The notes under the pieces are model-generated. The model was not told the DNA's origin, searched no databases, and was given only the letters and a program-made list of their open reading frames with translations. Shown here one piece after another: positions 1-10,724 of a DNA stretch of 64,000 nucleotides (position 1 is the stretch's first letter; each line of letters starts with the position of its first letter). The stretch comes from Prochlorococcus sp. AG-442-M23. Its GTDB lineage: Bacteria; Cyanobacteriota; Cyanobacteriia; PCC-6307; Cyanobiaceae. The translations under genes and the position numbers were made by a program. The stretch spans positions 124,001-188,000 of the forward strand of contig QCPW01000001.1 in the NCBI GenBank assembly GCA_003209655.1. The letters are read 5' to 3'.

Positions 1-11
1 GTTTTATTCAT
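1..11 (-). CDS. rplM: 50S ribosomal protein L13, first codons only (partial)
   Basis: Only ATG AAT AAA AC is inside the window, reading M-N-K-T, which is how picocyanobacterial L13 usually begins. Cyanobacterial clusters commonly continue truA-rplM-rpsI, and this start lies 118 bp downstream of truA on the same strand. Identification rests on position and four codons, so it is tentative. Confidence 0.45.
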
Positions 12-48
12 TTATAAAATTTATAAATACAAATTTACTTTGTATTAA

Positions 49-78
49 ATTCTACCTTATTGGAGGATGATTCAACAA
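49..78 (-). promoter_or_regulatory. possible promoter ahead of rplM
   Basis: On the minus strand TTGTTG (73-78) and TAGAAT (49-54) are separated by 18 bp, resembling a sigma-70 promoter. It sits about 40 bp before the putative L13 start and would allow L13 to be transcribed separately from the large upstream cluster. In AT-rich DNA such matches are common, so support is weak. Confidence 0.3.
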
Positions 79-128
79 TAATTTACGATTATCTAAACAT
101 ATAATTTGTATATGCAAAAATATCAAAG

Positions 129-935
129 TTAAGAATAGCCATTAATTAAAAATTTCGGGAAAAGATCTTTTTTGTTAACCTTTTTAAAAATAGATTCTTC
201 ATATACTGAGTTAACAAAACATAAGCCTTTGGCTGGAGCCGACTCACGAACATCATGTTTTTTTTTGGACTCCCATCTATCTTTAAAAATTTCTGGCGTT
301 ATTTTGTTTTCTCCCACTAAAACAAGCTGACCAACTATTGAACGGACCATTCCATAAAGGAAACCTTTAGCTTTTATATCTATCAAAATCAAATCCTCAG
401 TTCTTTTTAGTTCTATAGAATTTATTGTTGTCACAGAGTTTGATCTATTACTTCCACTCTTTTGAAAAGCAAAAAAATCATGTTCCCCTGACATGCCATC
501 TAAAGCACTCGACATCAAAAACTCATCAAGAGATTTTTGGTATCTATGCCATGTCCACTTATTTAAAAACAAATTTGGAATCTTACTATTATTAATTACA
601 TATCGATAATGTCTATAAACTGCAGAATAACAAGCATGCCAATTATTTTTCACCTCTACTGATTCTAAGATTCTAATTGTGTGAGGTAATCTCATATTTA
701 ATACATCTGCGAGACGATCACAAGGAATTACTGACTCAATATCAAAATGGACTACCTGACCTGATGCATGAACTCCTGTGTCTGTTCTGCCTGCAGCAAA
801 TGTTTTTATTCTCTGATTCGATACTTTGAAAATAGCATCCTCTACCAGCTCTTGAACACTTATTGCATTTTTCTGTCTTTGCCAACCATTAAAATAAGAA
901 CCATCATATTGGATTATTAAAGCTGCTCTTTTCAA
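129..935 (-). CDS. truA: tRNA pseudouridine synthase A
   Basis: TruA isomerises uridines 38-40 of the tRNA anticodon stem-loop to pseudouridine. At 268 aa the length is normal. The N-terminus has the family signature QYDGSYFNGWQRQ (about residues 9-21), and AAGRTDTGVHA (about 47-57) contains the catalytic aspartate. It is the last gene before L13 in the ribosomal cluster, 35 bp after rplQ, an arrangement usual in cyanobacteria, and is probably co-transcribed with rpoA-rplQ. Confidence 0.96.
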   Translation of the reverse strand: MKRAALIIQYDGSYFNGWQRQKNAISVQELVEDAIFKVSNQRIKTFAAGRTDTGVHASGQVVHFDIESVIPCDRLADVLNMRLPHTIRILESVEVKNNWHACYSAVYRHYRYVINNSKIPNLFLNKWTWHRYQKSLDEFLMSSALDGMSGEHDFFAFQKSGSNRSNSVTTINSIELKRTEDLILIDIKAKGFLYGMVRSIVGQLVLVGENKITPEIFKDRWESKKKHDVRESAPAKGLCFVNSVYEESIFKKVNKKDLFPKFLINGYS

Positions 936-970
936 AAGTTATCTTTATATTTTAAATATTTTTTGTGGCT

Positions 971-1321
971 TTAAACAAGTTCAATAATAGCCATCTGAGC
1001 ATTATCACCTTTTCTTGAAACAGTTCTAACTATTCGCGTATAACCGCCATTTCTATCACCATATCTTTCTTGAGCTTTTTCGAATAATGAATGAACTAAA
1101 TTTTTATCGTAAATATATCCAATAGCTCTTCTTCTGGCTGCTAAAGTTCCTTCTTTTGCTAGAGAAATCATTCTCTCAGTTTCGTTTCTTAAAGCCTTAG
1201 CTCTGGCTTTTGTAGTAGTTACTCTACCCTCCCTAATAAGTTGGGTAGTTAAGCCTCTAAGAAGAGCTTTTCTTTGATCAGCAGGTTTGCTTAAAAGAGG
1301 AATTCTAAGTTGATGTCTCAT
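971..1321 (-). CDS. rplQ: 50S ribosomal protein L17
   Basis: L17 is a large-subunit protein near the peptide exit tunnel. The 116-aa product has the characteristic N-terminus [23 protein letters not shown]-like block (first 18 residues clear) and the C-terminal RNGGYTRI motif. It follows rpoA by 14 bp, the standard bacterial alpha-operon order. Confidence 0.97.
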   Translation of the reverse strand: MRHQLRIPLLSKPADQRKALLRGLTTQLIREGRVTTTKARAKALRNETERMISLAKEGTLAARRRAIGYIYDKNLVHSLFEKAQERYGDRNGGYTRIVRTVSRKGDNAQMAIIELV

Positions 1322-1335
1322 AATCTAAAAGTTTG

Positions 1336-2274
1336 TTAAACAGATGTCCTACTTTGTGGAATTGAAATACCAATGCGTTCAAGAGCTTCAATAACCTCAT
1401 CCGCAGATTTTGAGCCAAAGTTCTTAATTTCTAAAAGATCTTCATAACTAAAACCCATTAAATCTGAAACAGAATTAACTTGAGCTCTTTTTAAACAATT
1501 ATACGCTCTAACAGACAAGTTTAATTCTTCTAATGGAATTTGAGCTTCAGGAGATGGTTCTGGCTCTTCTGGTATTTCTTCGACCATTGTAACAGTTGCA
1601 AGTGGCTGAAAAAGTTCAATTAATTGGTTAGCAGCTTCTGCAATTGCATCATCAGGACTAGTTGAGCCATCAGTTACAACTTCCATTTTTAATCTTTCTC
1701 TACCAGTTCCTCCTTCTGCTACGGTAGTTTCATCTATTGAAAAATTAACCCTCTTTACAGGCATAAATACAGCATCAATTTGAAGTAAGTCAATAGATGT
1801 AGTTTCTTGATTTCTTCGATCCACAGGTCTATAACCTACACCTCTTTCAACATGAATTTCGAGTTCTAGGTTATGACCTTCTTGAATAGTTGCGATAGGC
1901 TTATCACCATCAACGACTTCTACCTGAGAAGAAAATTGAATATCATTAGCCTTTACCTCCATTGGGCCATTAACAACTAATCTTCCAATTTCAAGCTCTG
2001 GGTTCGAACTATTAATAGATAGTTGCTTACAATTTAGAAGTATGTCTAAAACATCTTCTCTAACACCTGGGATGGTTGCATATTCATGATTTATTCCAGC
2101 AATTCTTACAGCAGTAACAGCACTGCCTTCAAGTCCTCCCATAAGGACTCTTCTTAAAGAGTTGCCGAGTGTAGTAGCTTGACCTCTTTCTAAGGGGCCA
2201 ATTAGAAATGTCCCTGTTTGGGAGCGATCACTTGCTGTTTGATGATCAATTCTGTCAATCTGGTATTGCAACAC
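1336..2274 (-). CDS. rpoA: DNA-directed RNA polymerase subunit alpha
   Basis: The alpha subunit nucleates RNA polymerase assembly and contacts promoter UP elements and activators. The 312-aa protein has the N-terminal dimerisation domain ([18 protein letters not shown], about 27-44) and the C-terminal helix-hairpin-helix domain ([18 protein letters not shown], about 250-267). The start used is GTG at 2274, directly followed by TTG, which could also serve. The 51-bp spacer after rpsK holds a run of ten C on the coding strand, described separately. Located between rpsK and rplQ as in most bacteria. Confidence 0.97.
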   Translation of the reverse strand: MLQYQIDRIDHQTASDRSQTGTFLIGPLERGQATTLGNSLRRVLMGGLEGSAVTAVRIAGINHEYATIPGVREDVLDILLNCKQLSINSSNPELEIGRLVVNGPMEVKANDIQFSSQVEVVDGDKPIATIQEGHNLELEIHVERGVGYRPVDRRNQETTSIDLLQIDAVFMPVKRVNFSIDETTVAEGGTGRERLKMEVVTDGSTSPDDAIAEAANQLIELFQPLATVTMVEEIPEEPEPSPEAQIPLEELNLSVRAYNCLKRAQVNSVSDLMGFSYEDLLEIKNFGSKSADEVIEALERIGISIPQSRTSV

Positions 2275-2298
2275 GGAAAAAAAAGTTGAAAGTTTGTT

Positions 2299-2308
2299 GG
2301 GGGGGGGG
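2299..2308. repeat. homopolymer run of ten G (ten C on the transcript)
   Basis: A G10 run (C10 in the mRNA) lies between the rpsK stop and the rpoA start. It is conspicuous in so AT-rich a region. It is followed on the coding strand by an A/T-rich stretch leading to the GTG start of rpoA. It may be a slippage-prone tract or simply a hypervariable spacer. Confidence 0.9.
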
Positions 2309-2325
2309 TTGAGAATGGTTAAGTT

Positions 2326-2718
2326 CTAAACGCGTCTGCGTTTAGGCCTTCTACATCCATTATGAGGCAGAGGCGTTACATCTCTTATTAGAGTTATTTC
2401 TAAACCTGCAACTTGTAAAGCTCTTATGGCGGTTTCCCTACCTGAGCCAGGACCTCTAACTAATACTTCTATTTGTCTCATCCCTTGATCAAGAGCTCTT
2501 TTAGCTGCTGCTTCAGCAGCTGTTTGAGCAGCGAATGGAGTGCCTTTTCTAGCACCTTTAAATCCACTTGCTCCAGCAGAGGACCAAGAAATTACATGAC
2601 CGGAAGTATCACTAATGGATACGATAGTATTGTTAAAGGTACTTTGAATATGTACCACACCATTTGGTACATTCTTCTTAGATTTCTTTGACCCTGTTTT
2701 TTTTACTGGAGCTGCCAT
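2326..2718 (-). CDS. rpsK: 30S ribosomal protein S11
   Basis: S11 forms part of the 30S platform near the E site. The 130-aa product has the family core [16 protein letters not shown] (about 21-36) and the C-terminal [20 protein letters not shown] tail. It follows rpsM by 41 bp. Unlike E. coli, no rpsD (S4) gene lies between rpsK and rpoA, as expected for cyanobacteria. Confidence 0.98.
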   Translation of the reverse strand: MAAPVKKTGSKKSKKNVPNGVVHIQSTFNNTIVSISDTSGHVISWSSAGASGFKGARKGTPFAAQTAAEAAAKRALDQGMRQIEVLVRGPGSGRETAIRALQVAGLEITLIRDVTPLPHNGCRRPKRRRV

Positions 2719-2759
2719 AACAATTTAGATAAATAAGTTTCTTTTTTAAAATTGATTAA

Positions 2760-3125
2760 TTATTTTTTTCTTCCTGCAACTGTTTTTCGTGAACCTCGTC
2801 TGGTTCTAGCATTAGTTCTTGTTCTCTGTCCTCTTACAGGTAAACTCATTCTATGTCTTCTTCCACGAACACAACCTATATCTTGCAGCCGTTTTAAGGC
2901 CATCCCTTCTTGTCTTCGTAAATCTCCCTCGACAGTATAGTCTTCTGCAGCAACTCTCAATTTTTGAACATCTGCATCTGATAAATCTTTTACACGTATA
3001 TCAGGATTAACTCCTGTATTAGTAAGGATTAATTTTGATCTTGTCAGACCAATTCCATAGATGTATGTGAGTGCAATTTCAACTCGTTTTTCACGAGGTA
3101 TGTCAATTCCTGCAATCCTGGCCAC
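2760..3125 (-). CDS. rpsM: 30S ribosomal protein S13
   Basis: S13 sits at the head of the small subunit and contacts L5 and P-site tRNA. The 121-aa product begins [20 protein letters not shown] and has the helix-two-turn-helix and basic C-terminal region with [11 protein letters not shown] (about 101-111). It lies between rpmJ and rpsK in conserved order. Confidence 0.98.
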   Translation of the reverse strand: MARIAGIDIPREKRVEIALTYIYGIGLTRSKLILTNTGVNPDIRVKDLSDADVQKLRVAAEDYTVEGDLRRQEGMALKRLQDIGCVRGRRHRMSLPVRGQRTRTNARTRRGSRKTVAGRKK

Positions 3126-3170
3126 TTGTTTTGAATTAGTAAAAGTTTTTTAAATAAATGTTATCAAAGA

Positions 3171-3287
3171 TTAACCTTGACGTTGTTTGTGTCTAGGACT
3201 CGCGGTGCAAATAACCATGACCCTACCGTGTCTACGAATAACGCGACATTTGTCACACATTTTTTTAACTGAGGCTCTAACCTTCAT
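3171..3287 (-). CDS. rpmJ: 50S ribosomal protein L36
   Basis: This short gene encodes 38 residues starting [20 protein letters not shown] and ending SPRHKQRQG. The zinc-ribbon ligands are visible as C11, C14, C27 and H33, so this is the zinc-binding form. It sits between adk and rpsM. infA (IF-1), which separates these genes in some bacteria, is absent here. The length is exactly that of the family. Confidence 0.97.
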   Translation of the reverse strand: MKVRASVKKMCDKCRVIRRHGRVMVICTASPRHKQRQG

Positions 3288-3329
3288 TAGGTTTTCTAAA
3301 AAACATTAAAGAATTATTCTACATCATCA

Positions 3330-3878
3330 TCAAGCCATTTTTTGTTTTATATCAGTAGAAATTGTTTTTAGATCTCTATCTGCATTTATGTACTTTAATA
3401 AAGAAATGCTTTCATAGTATTCAATTAATGGTTCTGTAGTTTCCTTATAAATTTTTAATCTAGTTTTAATAGTATCTTCATTATCATCTTTTCTTCCTCG
3501 CATAAGTAAACGCTTTATTAAAACTTCTTCTGGAATATCTAAATAAAAAACTATCTCTAAAGTTTGATTTAAATTTATCAATACACTATTTAAAGACTTG
3601 ACTTGAGACAAGTTTCTAGGATAACCATCTAAAATCCAGCCATTATTTTCTTTATCCAGATTTTTTTTAACAATTTCTAAAACTAGTTGATCACTTACAA
3701 GTTCTCCTTTATTTATAGTATCTTTAACTTGTTTTCCCAAAGAAGTACCTAAATCAATTTCTTTTCTCAATAATTCTCCTGTCGATAAATGTAAATAAGA
3801 ATTTGCTTCACTTAATAATGCAGCTTGAGTTCCTTTACCTGCTCCAGGTGGACCTAAAAAAAGTAAATGTTTTTTCAT
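3330..3878 (-). CDS. adk: adenylate kinase
   Basis: Adenylate kinase catalyses ATP + AMP = 2 ADP. The P-loop [11 protein letters not shown] is at residues 9-19, the AMP-binding segment STGELLR follows at about 32-38 and the DGYPRN motif near 84-89. At 182 aa it is the short-LID form, lacking the roughly 27-residue LID insert of E. coli Adk. Its ATG overlaps the secY stop by one base, so the two are translationally coupled. The secY-adk-rpmJ order is typical of cyanobacteria. Confidence 0.97.
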   Translation of the reverse strand: MKKHLLFLGPPGAGKGTQAALLSEANSYLHLSTGELLRKEIDLGTSLGKQVKDTINKGELVSDQLVLEIVKKNLDKENNGWILDGYPRNLSQVKSLNSVLINLNQTLEIVFYLDIPEEVLIKRLLMRGRKDDNEDTIKTRLKIYKETTEPLIEYYESISLLKYINADRDLKTISTDIKQKMA

Positions 3879-5197
3879 TAGTTATTAACTATTCCCTCAT
3901 ACCTCTGAGAAATAACGTAAGTCTGAATTTGTTTAGCAGTATCAATCGCAACTCCTACAAGAATTAATAAAGAAGTTGCTCCTAAACCTTGAAAAGTTTG
4001 AACGTTAGTTGCTCTTTCTACAGCTGCAGGAATTATCGCTACTGAACCTAAAAATAATCCCCCTAATAATGTCAACCTATTTTGAATACCTGATAAGTAA
4101 TTTGCTGTATTAGTACCAGGTCTAACTCCAGGGATAGCAACTCCACCCTTTTTTAAATTAGAAGCTACATCAACTGGATTGATGGTAAGTGAAGCATAAA
4201 AATATGAGAAGCCTAAAATTAAAGCAAAAAAAGTTAAAGCATAAGGCCATGGATTAGAAGAACCTGGATTCAAACTGCCAGCTAACTTGATCAGAACTGG
4301 ATTACCAGTAACGTTTGCTACTGTTATTGGCAAAAATATCAAGGCAGAGGCAAAGATTATTGGCATAACTCCCCCAGCATTTAACTTTAAAGGTAAATAA
4401 CTTTGTCTTGTTGGAAGTATTGAGGTATTTCCAATCTGTCTTTTAGCACTAACAATCGGGATGCGTCTGGCTCCTTCTTGAACAAAAATTATTCCTACAA
4501 TTGTTAGTAAAAACACTCCAAGTAAGACGACTATGCCTAAAACATCTCCTCTATCCCCAGTTTGCGCTTTTTCAATTGTTGAACTTAAAGCTTTTGGTAA
4601 TGTCGCAACAATATTTAAGAAGATTACTAATGAAGCGCCTTGACCTATACCTTTTTCCGTAATAATTTCGCTAAACCACATTACTATCATTGAACCTGTA
4701 ACTAGGGCGATAGATGTTTGCAAAACAAAAGCAGTTTCACTTATACCTTCGATTGCATACTGCCTGAGAATTAAAGAGAAAATGATACTTTGCAAAAATC
4801 CCCATCCTAACGAGACATATCTAGTTATCTGAGCAATCTTTCTTCTACCTGCTTCCCCTTCATTTTTTTGTAAATCTTCTAGAACAGGCAAAGAAGCAGT
4901 TAAAAGTTGAATAATAATTGAAGCATTAATAAATGGTAAAATCCCAAGTGCAAATATTCCTAAGGTAGAAATTCCTCCCCCAGTAAAAATGTCTAGAAAA
5001 CCTATTAATTGGCCACCTTGATCTATGAAACTTTTAAAAGCAACTCTATCTATCCCTGGCATTGGTATATAAATACCTAGTCTTACTAAAAGAAGAAGCC
5101 CTAAAGTAGTAAAAACTCGATTCCTTAATTCTTTATTCAAAAATAATTGTGTAATTATTTCTGAAGCACTAGGATTTCGACTTTTTTTAACTAACAT
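3878..5197 (-). CDS. secY: preprotein translocase subunit SecY
   Basis: SecY forms the channel of the Sec translocon in plasma and thylakoid membranes. From ATG at 5197 the protein has 439 aa with about ten hydrophobic segments. It contains the plug/TM2 region [20 protein letters not shown] and the C-terminal [18 protein letters not shown] motif. A TTG two codons upstream (5203) could extend it, but the ATG is preferred. It follows rplO and overlaps adk by one base. Confidence 0.97.
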   Translation of the reverse strand: MLVKKSRNPSASEIITQLFLNKELRNRVFTTLGLLLLVRLGIYIPMPGIDRVAFKSFIDQGGQLIGFLDIFTGGGISTLGIFALGILPFINASIIIQLLTASLPVLEDLQKNEGEAGRRKIAQITRYVSLGWGFLQSIIFSLILRQYAIEGISETAFVLQTSIALVTGSMIVMWFSEIITEKGIGQGASLVIFLNIVATLPKALSSTIEKAQTGDRGDVLGIVVLLGVFLLTIVGIIFVQEGARRIPIVSAKRQIGNTSILPTRQSYLPLKLNAGGVMPIIFASALIFLPITVANVTGNPVLIKLAGSLNPGSSNPWPYALTFFALILGFSYFYASLTINPVDVASNLKKGGVAIPGVRPGTNTANYLSGIQNRLTLLGGLFLGSVAIIPAAVERATNVQTFQGLGATSLLILVGVAIDTAKQIQTYVISQRYEGIVNN

Positions 5198-5227
5198 AGG
5201 CAATTAAAATTAAATTTATAAAGTAAT

Positions 5228-5686
5228 TTATTTATTATTTATAACTTCGCATGATCCACCAGCTGCTTCTATCTTTTTTTGTGCAACTTTAGTGAATGCG
5301 TGAGCTTGAACTTTTAATTTTACTTTAACTTCACCATTACCCAAAACTTTCAAAGGAAATTTCGGCTTAAATATCAACTTCTTCTTTACAAGTGAATCTA
5401 TGTTCACAATTTCATTATCTTTAAATTCACTTAAGTTACTTAAATTCACTATTGAAAAGTTTTTTTGATTGATAATTTCAAAGTGCTTTAATTTAGGAAC
5501 TCTTCTGTAGAGTGGCATTTGACCACCCTCAAATCCTGGACGTGTAGGTCTACCTGATCGAGATTTCTGTCCTCTCATACCAAATCCACAAGAAGCTCCT
5601 TGCCCAGCTGCGATCCCTCTACCTTTTCTTAATTTTTTCTTTCTAGAACCAAAATTTGATTTTAATGTATTTAATGATGAAGTCAT
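5228..5686 (-). CDS. rplO: 50S ribosomal protein L15
   Basis: L15 is a 23S-binding assembly protein. From ATG at 5686 the product is 152 aa. It has the basic glycine-rich N-terminal block [16 protein letters not shown], then [20 protein letters not shown]. An alternative TTG at 5695 would overlap the rpsE stop but gives a less typical N-terminus. rpmD (L30), which separates rpsE and rplO in many bacteria, is missing, as is normal in cyanobacteria. Confidence 0.97.
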   Translation of the reverse strand: MTSSLNTLKSNFGSRKKKLRKGRGIAAGQGASCGFGMRGQKSRSGRPTRPGFEGGQMPLYRRVPKLKHFEIINQKNFSIVNLSNLSEFKDNEIVNIDSLVKKKLIFKPKFPLKVLGNGEVKVKLKVQAHAFTKVAQKKIEAAGGSCEVINNK

Positions 5687-5691
5687 AATTT

Positions 5692-6312
5692 TCAAGAGTA
5701 AAGCTGTTCAAGAGAAATGCCTCTTTCTCTAGAAGTAGATTTGTGTGTTCTTAACTGGGAGAGGGCAACCATTGCAGCTCTTGCGTTATTTAAGGGAGTT
5801 TTACTCCCCAATCTTTTAGCTAAAACATTTTTTATTCCAGCTAATTCTAACACTGTCCTTATGGACCCACCTGCAATTACACCGGTACCGGGAGCAGCAG
5901 GTCTAATAAGTACATTTGCAGCTCCATCCCTACCTTTTGATAAAGTAGGTATTGAATTATTTGGGGTTAAAGGGACTCTTACAAGATTTTTCTTACCATC
6001 CGATACACCTTTTCTTACTGCTCCAATAACATCTCCTGCCTTACCTACTCCTACTCCGACTTGCCCTTTTTCATTACCAACAACAATAATTGCCCTAAAA
6101 CTCATTTTTTTACCACCTTTTACAGTTTTAGATACTCTTCTAATTTGAACAACTCTTTCTTGCCACTCTGAATCTCTCTCGCTTTTAGAATCTCCTCTTC
6201 GATTTCTTTTTCGATCATTATTACGATTACCTTTCCTCTGTTCATTAGGAATTGATGGTGTTATATTATCAGTCTTTGACTGATTTTCTTTTGTTGTTGG
6301 AGTGTCTGTCAT
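5692..6312 (-). CDS. rpsE: 30S ribosomal protein S5
   Basis: S5 helps maintain decoding accuracy. The 206-aa protein has a charged, apparently disordered N-terminal extension of about 50 residues rich in K, R and N. This is followed by the double-stranded RNA-binding domain ([20 protein letters not shown], about 52-71) and the C-terminal domain with [20 protein letters not shown]. The extension is longer than in E. coli S5 but common in cyanobacteria. Confidence 0.97.
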   Translation of the reverse strand: MTDTPTTKENQSKTDNITPSIPNEQRKGNRNNDRKRNRRGDSKSERDSEWQERVVQIRRVSKTVKGGKKMSFRAIIVVGNEKGQVGVGVGKAGDVIGAVRKGVSDGKKNLVRVPLTPNNSIPTLSKGRDGAANVLIRPAAPGTGVIAGGSIRTVLELAGIKNVLAKRLGSKTPLNNARAAMVALSQLRTHKSTSRERGISLEQLYS

Positions 6313-6327
6313 GATAAAAATAAATAT

Positions 6328-6696
6328 TTAGAAATTCAAGCCTTCTTCACGGGCTGCTTCAGCTAGAGCTTTAACTCTACCATGATATAAATTCCCACCT
6401 CGATCAAAAATAACTTGTTTAATACCTTTCTTGATTGCTCGTTTAGCTAATAACTTACCAACAATTGAGGAAGAACTACAGTTAGAAGAAAGTTTTCCTG
6501 AATTATCCTTAAGTTCTTTATCTATGGTTGATGCTGAACATATTGTTTGCTGTGAATCGTCATCAATAACTTGAGCATAAATATGATTATTAGAACGGAA
6601 AACAGCTAATCTTGGACGTAATTTATTACCGATTAAGTACCTTCTTAATCTTTTATGACGCTTTTGAGTTTGAAGTTTTCTTGAAATTTTAGCCAT
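6328..6696 (-). CDS. rplR: 50S ribosomal protein L18
   Basis: L18 binds 5S rRNA in the central protuberance. The 122-aa product shows [19 protein letters not shown] at the N-terminus, [20 protein letters not shown] in the middle and the C-terminal [20 protein letters not shown] motif. It lies 15 bp upstream of rpsE in transcription order. Confidence 0.98.
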   Translation of the reverse strand: MAKISRKLQTQKRHKRLRRYLIGNKLRPRLAVFRSNNHIYAQVIDDDSQQTICSASTIDKELKDNSGKLSSNCSSSSIVGKLLAKRAIKKGIKQVIFDRGGNLYHGRVKALAEAAREEGLNF

Positions 6697-6710
6697 GATT
6701 TTTGAAAAAA

Positions 6711-7250
6711 TTATTTTTTGCCGGATTTACCAGCTTTTCTAATGATTCGCTCACCTTGGTATTTAATACCTTTACCTTTATAGGGTTCTGGAGGTCTGAT
6801 TGATCTAATTTTTGCTGCTTCGTTTCCAACAATTTCTTTATCAATTCCAGATACAGTTACATTAGTATTACTTTCAACTTTGTATGTTATACCATCGGGG
6901 GGGTTCATTTCTACTGGATGACTATATCCAGCACTCACTACTAAAGTTTTTCCTTTCACTTGAGCCCTAGATCCAACACCTACTATCTCTAATTTCTTTG
7001 AGTAGCCATCAGTTACTCCCTGCACCATATTTGAAATCAACGTTCTACATAGACCGTGTCTTTCCCTGGAATATCTTTTTGCAGTTGACGGAGTAACAAT
7101 TATCTGATTTTCCTTCTGCACAAAATCTACACCTTCAGGCATTAGTCTTTTTAGTTCACCTTTCGGACCCTTAACGGTAATAGTTAATCCATTAATATCA
7201 ACTGATACCTTGTCTGGTATTTGTACTGGAGATTTTCCTATTCTTGACAT
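6711..7250 (-). CDS. rplF: 50S ribosomal protein L6
   Basis: L6 lies near the factor-binding site of the 50S subunit. The 179-aa product starts [20 protein letters not shown] and carries the C-terminal signature [20 protein letters not shown]. Length and position between rpsH and rplR are standard. Its start is preceded by a clear AGGAGG-like Shine-Dalgarno. Confidence 0.98.
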   Translation of the reverse strand: MSRIGKSPVQIPDKVSVDINGLTITVKGPKGELKRLMPEGVDFVQKENQIIVTPSTAKRYSRERHGLCRTLISNMVQGVTDGYSKKLEIVGVGSRAQVKGKTLVVSAGYSHPVEMNPPDGITYKVESNTNVTVSGIDKEIVGNEAAKIRSIRPPEPYKGKGIKYQGERIIRKAGKSGKK

Positions 7251-7262
7251 AATTAATCCTCC

Positions 7263-7664
7263 TTAATAAACATAACAAAGAACTTCGCCACCAATGCCTT
7301 GTTTTCTCGCATCACGGTCACTCATTACACCTTTGGAGGTTGATACTATAGCAACTCCAAGTCCTCCAAGAACTTTGGGCAACCCCCTTGTATTTTTATA
7401 AACTCTCAATCCAGGCTTACTTACTCTTTGCATTGATCTGATAGTAGGAAATCTATTTTTCCCACTATATTTAAGTCCTAATATTATTTTCGACTCATAG
7501 CCTTCTCCTTCCTCATTGATGTCCGATATGAAACCTTCTTTTTGAAGAACTTTAGCTATACTAAGAATCATTTTAGAAGCTGGGATTGAAGTTGAAGTAT
7601 GCTTTTTTTGACTTGCGTTTCTTATACGAGTAAGCATATCTGAAATAGGATCGTGATTTGACAT
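7263..7664 (-). CDS. rpsH: 30S ribosomal protein S8
   Basis: S8 binds the central domain of 16S rRNA. The 133-aa product begins [20 protein letters not shown] and ends with the family signature [20 protein letters not shown] followed by VLCYVY. It directly follows rplE. The rpsN (S14) gene found at this junction in E. coli is absent and must be elsewhere. Confidence 0.98.
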   Translation of the reverse strand: MSNHDPISDMLTRIRNASQKKHTSTSIPASKMILSIAKVLQKEGFISDINEEGEGYESKIILGLKYSGKNRFPTIRSMQRVSKPGLRVYKNTRGLPKVLGGLGVAIVSTSKGVMSDRDARKQGIGGEVLCYVY

Positions 7665-7674
7665 GTTTATAAAG

Positions 7675-8211
7675 TTAATTACTAAAAGGCATTCCTAGCT
7701 CCTTAAGGAGAGCTTTACCCTCTTGATCATTTGAAGCACTGGTGACAATAGTGATGTCCATTCCTCTAATGGAGTCAATCTTATCAAATGAGATTTCAGG
7801 GAAAATTAATTGTTCTTTAACACCTAAAGTATAATTACCCCTTCCATCAAAGCTTTTAGGATTAACACCTCTGAAGTCTCTTATTCTTGGTAATGCTAAA
7901 TTAATAAATCTTTCTAAAAAAGAATACATTCTGTCACCTCTTAAAGTAACGGTACAACCAATAGGCATTCCTTCCCTTATTTTAAATCCTGCAATTGCTT
8001 TTTTGGATCTTGTAACTAAAGCTTTTTGTCCGGTAATAGTTGCCATTTCATTTAAGGAAGCTTCTAAAGCCTTTGAATTGGAAGCTGCTTCTCCAAGACC
8101 TCTATTAACGTTAACTTTAATAACTTTGGGAACTTGATGAACATTTTTAAGACCAAGATCTTTTAAAAGCTTTGGTCTTATTGCTTCTTTGTAGCGAGTT
8201 TTGAGAGTCAT
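7675..8211 (-). CDS. rplE: 50S ribosomal protein L5
   Basis: L5 contacts 5S rRNA and P-site tRNA. The 178-aa product has [20 protein letters not shown] (about 30-49) and the family block [20 protein letters not shown], ending with [20 protein letters not shown] 75-bp gap separates it from rplX, the longest spacer inside this part of the cluster. Confidence 0.98.
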   Translation of the reverse strand: MTLKTRYKEAIRPKLLKDLGLKNVHQVPKVIKVNVNRGLGEAASNSKALEASLNEMATITGQKALVTRSKKAIAGFKIREGMPIGCTVTLRGDRMYSFLERFINLALPRIRDFRGVNPKSFDGRGNYTLGVKEQLIFPEISFDKIDSIRGMDITIVTSASNDQEGKALLKELGMPFSN

Positions 8212-8286
8212 GATTTTTGAGAATAATTCTGGTCTTTGTCAGAATTGTGTGATAAGAAATTTGAGATCTCTTTTTGGATGAAAAAT

Positions 8287-8643
8287 TTAATCAATTAGTT
8301 CACCAGTTTTTTTCAATCTCCTTTTTTTTACTCCATCTTTATCAATAAAAAATTCTATTTTACTTACTAAATTTTTATCCTTAGAGAAAAACATTACATT
8401 TGAGGCATGCAATGATGCTTCTTCTGTCAATATCCTCCCATTTTCGCCCTCTTGCGTAGGTTTAACATGTTTTGTTCTAAGATTAATTCCCTTAACTACT
8501 ACTCTATTTTCTTGAGGAATTGTTTTTAATACTTCACCAGTCTTTCCCTTCTCTTTTCCATTAATAACTTTCACTAAGTCTCCTGTTTTGATTCTCATTT
8601 TTATTCGTTTGGAGTCTTTCTTTTGTTTAAGTGTATCCAACAT
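8287..8643 (-). CDS. rplX: 50S ribosomal protein L24
   Basis: L24 is an assembly initiator that binds the 5' region of 23S rRNA. The 118-aa product has the KOW motif [20 protein letters not shown] at about residues 19-38. A 15-residue basic N-terminal extension precedes it and may be absent if translation begins at the internal ATG encoding M16. Its stop is immediately followed by the first base beyond the rplN start region, so the genes abut. Confidence 0.96.
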   Translation of the reverse strand: MLDTLKQKKDSKRIKMRIKTGDLVKVINGKEKGKTGEVLKTIPQENRVVVKGINLRTKHVKPTQEGENGRILTEEASLHASNVMFFSKDKNLVSKIEFFIDKDGVKKRRLKKTGELID

Positions 8644-9009
8644 TTAAATAACCTCCGGGGCTAAAGAAACAATCTTTGTAAAATTCTTATCGCGCAATTC
8701 TCTTGCTACAGGACCAAATACTCTAGTACCTTTTGGATTTTTGTCTTCATTAATCAGCACAGCTGCATTATCATCAAAACGTATTGAGTTACCTGTATTT
8801 CTTCTCAAAGTATGTCTTGTTCTAACGATAACAGCCTTAACTACATCTGATTTTTTAACTCCCATATTCGGTAATGCATCTTTTACTGATGCAACAACAA
8901 CATCTCCCACATGAGCATATCTTCTATTTGAACCTAAAACCCTTATACATTGAAGTCTTTTGGCCCCACTGTTATCAGCAACAGTTAAATAAGTTTCCTG
9001 TTGAATCAT
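8644..9009 (-). CDS. rplN: 50S ribosomal protein L14
   Basis: L14 forms part of intersubunit bridges with 16S rRNA. The 121-aa product starts [20 protein letters not shown] and has the [20 protein letters not shown] block and the C-terminal REKNFTKI-type ending (here [17 protein letters not shown]). It overlaps rpsQ by 4 bp. Confidence 0.98.
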   Translation of the reverse strand: MIQQETYLTVADNSGAKRLQCIRVLGSNRRYAHVGDVVVASVKDALPNMGVKKSDVVKAVIVRTRHTLRRNTGNSIRFDDNAAVLINEDKNPKGTRVFGPVARELRDKNFTKIVSLAPEVI

Positions 9010-9272
9010 TTTTTATCCTCCTTTTTCTTAATAGTTTTATTTAGTATTTCCTCTATTGCCCATCTTTTATGAGAACTTAGAGGCCTTGTTTCTTTAATTT
9101 TAACTCTATCACCTAGAACACATGTATTTTCTGGATCATGCGCTTTATAGCGTGTAGTTTTACTTACAATTTTTTTATAAGTTGGATGTGGGTATCTATT
9201 GATAACGGCAACAACAACTGTTTTGTCCATTTTGTCGCTTACAACAGTACCAATTCTTTCTTTAAGTGCCAT
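9006..9272 (-). CDS. rpsQ: 30S ribosomal protein S17
   Basis: S17 is a primary 16S rRNA-binding protein with an OB fold. The 88-aa product reads [20 protein letters not shown] at the start and carries [20 protein letters not shown], the family signature. It overlaps rplN by 4 bp and follows rpmC by 8 bp. Confidence 0.98.
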   Translation of the reverse strand: MALKERIGTVVSDKMDKTVVVAVINRYPHPTYKKIVSKTTRYKAHDPENTCVLGDRVKIKETRPLSSHKRWAIEEILNKTIKKKEDKK

Positions 9273-9280
9273 AGTAATAA

Positions 9281-9499
9281 TTAATCAGCGGTTTTTTGAG
9301 CAGTGGATTGACTTCTACTAAGAGTCAGTAATTGTGCAACTTGTTTCTTAATTATTTTAAATTGATGTGTCTCATTAAGCTGTCTTGTAGCTTGTTTAAA
9401 TCTTAAGTTGAAAAGATCCTTACGTAATTGATTAATTTTTTCATTAATTTCAGAAGAATTTAACTTTTTGAATTCTTTCATTGATTCTGAATTTTTCAT
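9281..9499 (-). CDS. rpmC: 50S ribosomal protein L29
   Basis: L29 sits at the polypeptide exit tunnel. The 72-aa product has the two-helix family pattern, with [20 protein letters not shown] in the centre. Its ATG overlaps the rplP stop by 4 bp. An internal ATG (M7) is an alternative start that would remove a few residues. Confidence 0.95.
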   Translation of the reverse strand: MKNSESMKEFKKLNSSEINEKINQLRKDLFNLRFKQATRQLNETHQFKIIKKQVAQLLTLSRSQSTAQKTAD

Positions 9500-9978
9500 T
9501 TTTTAACCTCCTCTAAAGATACTTTGTCGTTCTTGCCTTCTACTGATGAGTCACTACTTAAATTTTTATTACTTGAAATAAATTTTGTTTTTACTGGTAA
9601 TTTGTATTGGGCTAGGCGCATAGCTTCTTTAGCAAGATCCTCTGTGATCTCTTCTCCGCCCATTTCAAATAATATTCTGCCAGGTTTTACAACAGCAACC
9701 CAAAACTCAGGATTTCCTTTTCCTGAACCCATTCTTGTTTCAGCGGGTCTCATGGTTACTGGTTTATCTGGAAAAATACGAATCCATATTTTTCCTCCAC
9801 GTTTGATATACCTGGTCATGGCTCTTCTGCTAGCTTCAATCTGACGAGCAGTTACCCATCCACAATCTTGAGCTTGAAGTGCAAATTGACCGAAGGCAAT
9901 GGTATTACCTTTGGAGGCAATCCCTTTCATCCTCCCTCTATGCTGTTTTCGGAATTTAGTACGTTTTGGACTAAGCAT
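9496..9978 (-). CDS. rplP: 50S ribosomal protein L16
   Basis: L16 contacts the A-site tRNA elbow. The 160-aa product begins [20 protein letters not shown] and has [20 protein letters not shown] and [20 protein letters not shown]. It is about 20 residues longer than most L16 proteins because of a charged C-terminal tail rich in S, K, D and E. A good Shine-Dalgarno (GGAGG) precedes the ATG. Confidence 0.97.
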   Translation of the reverse strand: MLSPKRTKFRKQHRGRMKGIASKGNTIAFGQFALQAQDCGWVTARQIEASRRAMTRYIKRGGKIWIRIFPDKPVTMRPAETRMGSGKGNPEFWVAVVKPGRILFEMGGEEITEDLAKEAMRLAQYKLPVKTKFISSNKNLSSDSSVEGKNDKVSLEEVKK

Positions 9979-9989
9979 TTTTTAACCTC

Positions 9990-10724
9990 CTAAGAATTCT
10001 CATTTGATGAACGATCCTCAAATTGCTGAGGTTTTCGACCACTCTTCCTTCTAGGAATTCCTCCAACAGGTATAGTTTGTTCTTCTTTAGGAAGGACTTC
10101 CCCTTTAAAAACCCAAACTTTTATACCCAAAACACCATAAGTGGTATTTGCTTCACGCAGTGCATAATCAACCTCAGCTCTTAAGGTGTGAAGAGGAACC
10201 CTTCCTTCTCTAGTCCACTCTGATCTAGCTATTTCAGCGCCATTAAGTCTACCACCTACTTGTACTTTTAAACCAAGAACTCCAGCTCTTTGAGCTCTTT
10301 GCAAAGCCATCCTTATAGTTCTTCTAAATGCAACTCTTTTTTCTAGTTGTTGAGCTATGTATTCAGCAAGTAAGTATGCATCAGCATCAACTCGCTCTAC
10401 TTCAACTACGTTAATTCTAACTTGTCTTGTTCTATCTCCAATAGTTTTTTGTATACCTGATCTCAATTCCTCAATCCCACTTCCTTGCCTTCCTACTATC
10501 ACCCCCGGTCTAGCTGTCTTCAATTCCAGTTCTAGCTGATCAGCTTTTCTCGCAATTAAAACATCACTAATACCGGCTGAACTATATTTCTTTTGTATAA
10601 AATTACGAATTTTATAGTCTTCTTGAAGAAGAATTGGATAAGTTTTTGAAGTAGCAAACCACTTTGAGCGATGTTCTTGAGTAATTCCCAATCTAAGACC
10701 GGTTGGATTAATTTTATTTCCCAT
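9990..10724 (-). CDS. rpsC: 30S ribosomal protein S3
   Basis: S3 lies at the mRNA entry pore and has helicase-supporting activity with S4 and S5. The 244-aa product begins [20 protein letters not shown]. It has the KH domain with [20 protein letters not shown] and the C-terminal [17 protein letters not shown] block, plus a short polar C-terminal tail. Its first base overlaps the rplV stop. Confidence 0.98.
   Translation of the reverse strand: MGNKINPTGLRLGITQEHRSKWFATSKTYPILLQEDYKIRNFIQKKYSSAGISDVLIARKADQLELELKTARPGVIVGRQGSGIEELRSGIQKTIGDRTRQVRINVVEVERVDADAYLLAEYIAQQLEKRVAFRRTIRMALQRAQRAGVLGLKVQVGGRLNGAEIARSEWTREGRVPLHTLRAEVDYALREANTTYGVLGIKVWVFKGEVLPKEEQTIPVGGIPRRKSGRKPQQFEDRSSNENS

Noticed and set aside
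5717-6148. 143-codon open frame on the plus strand
   Set aside because: It is entirely antisense to rpsE; composition reflects the mirror of an arginine/glycine-rich gene and it has no family pattern.
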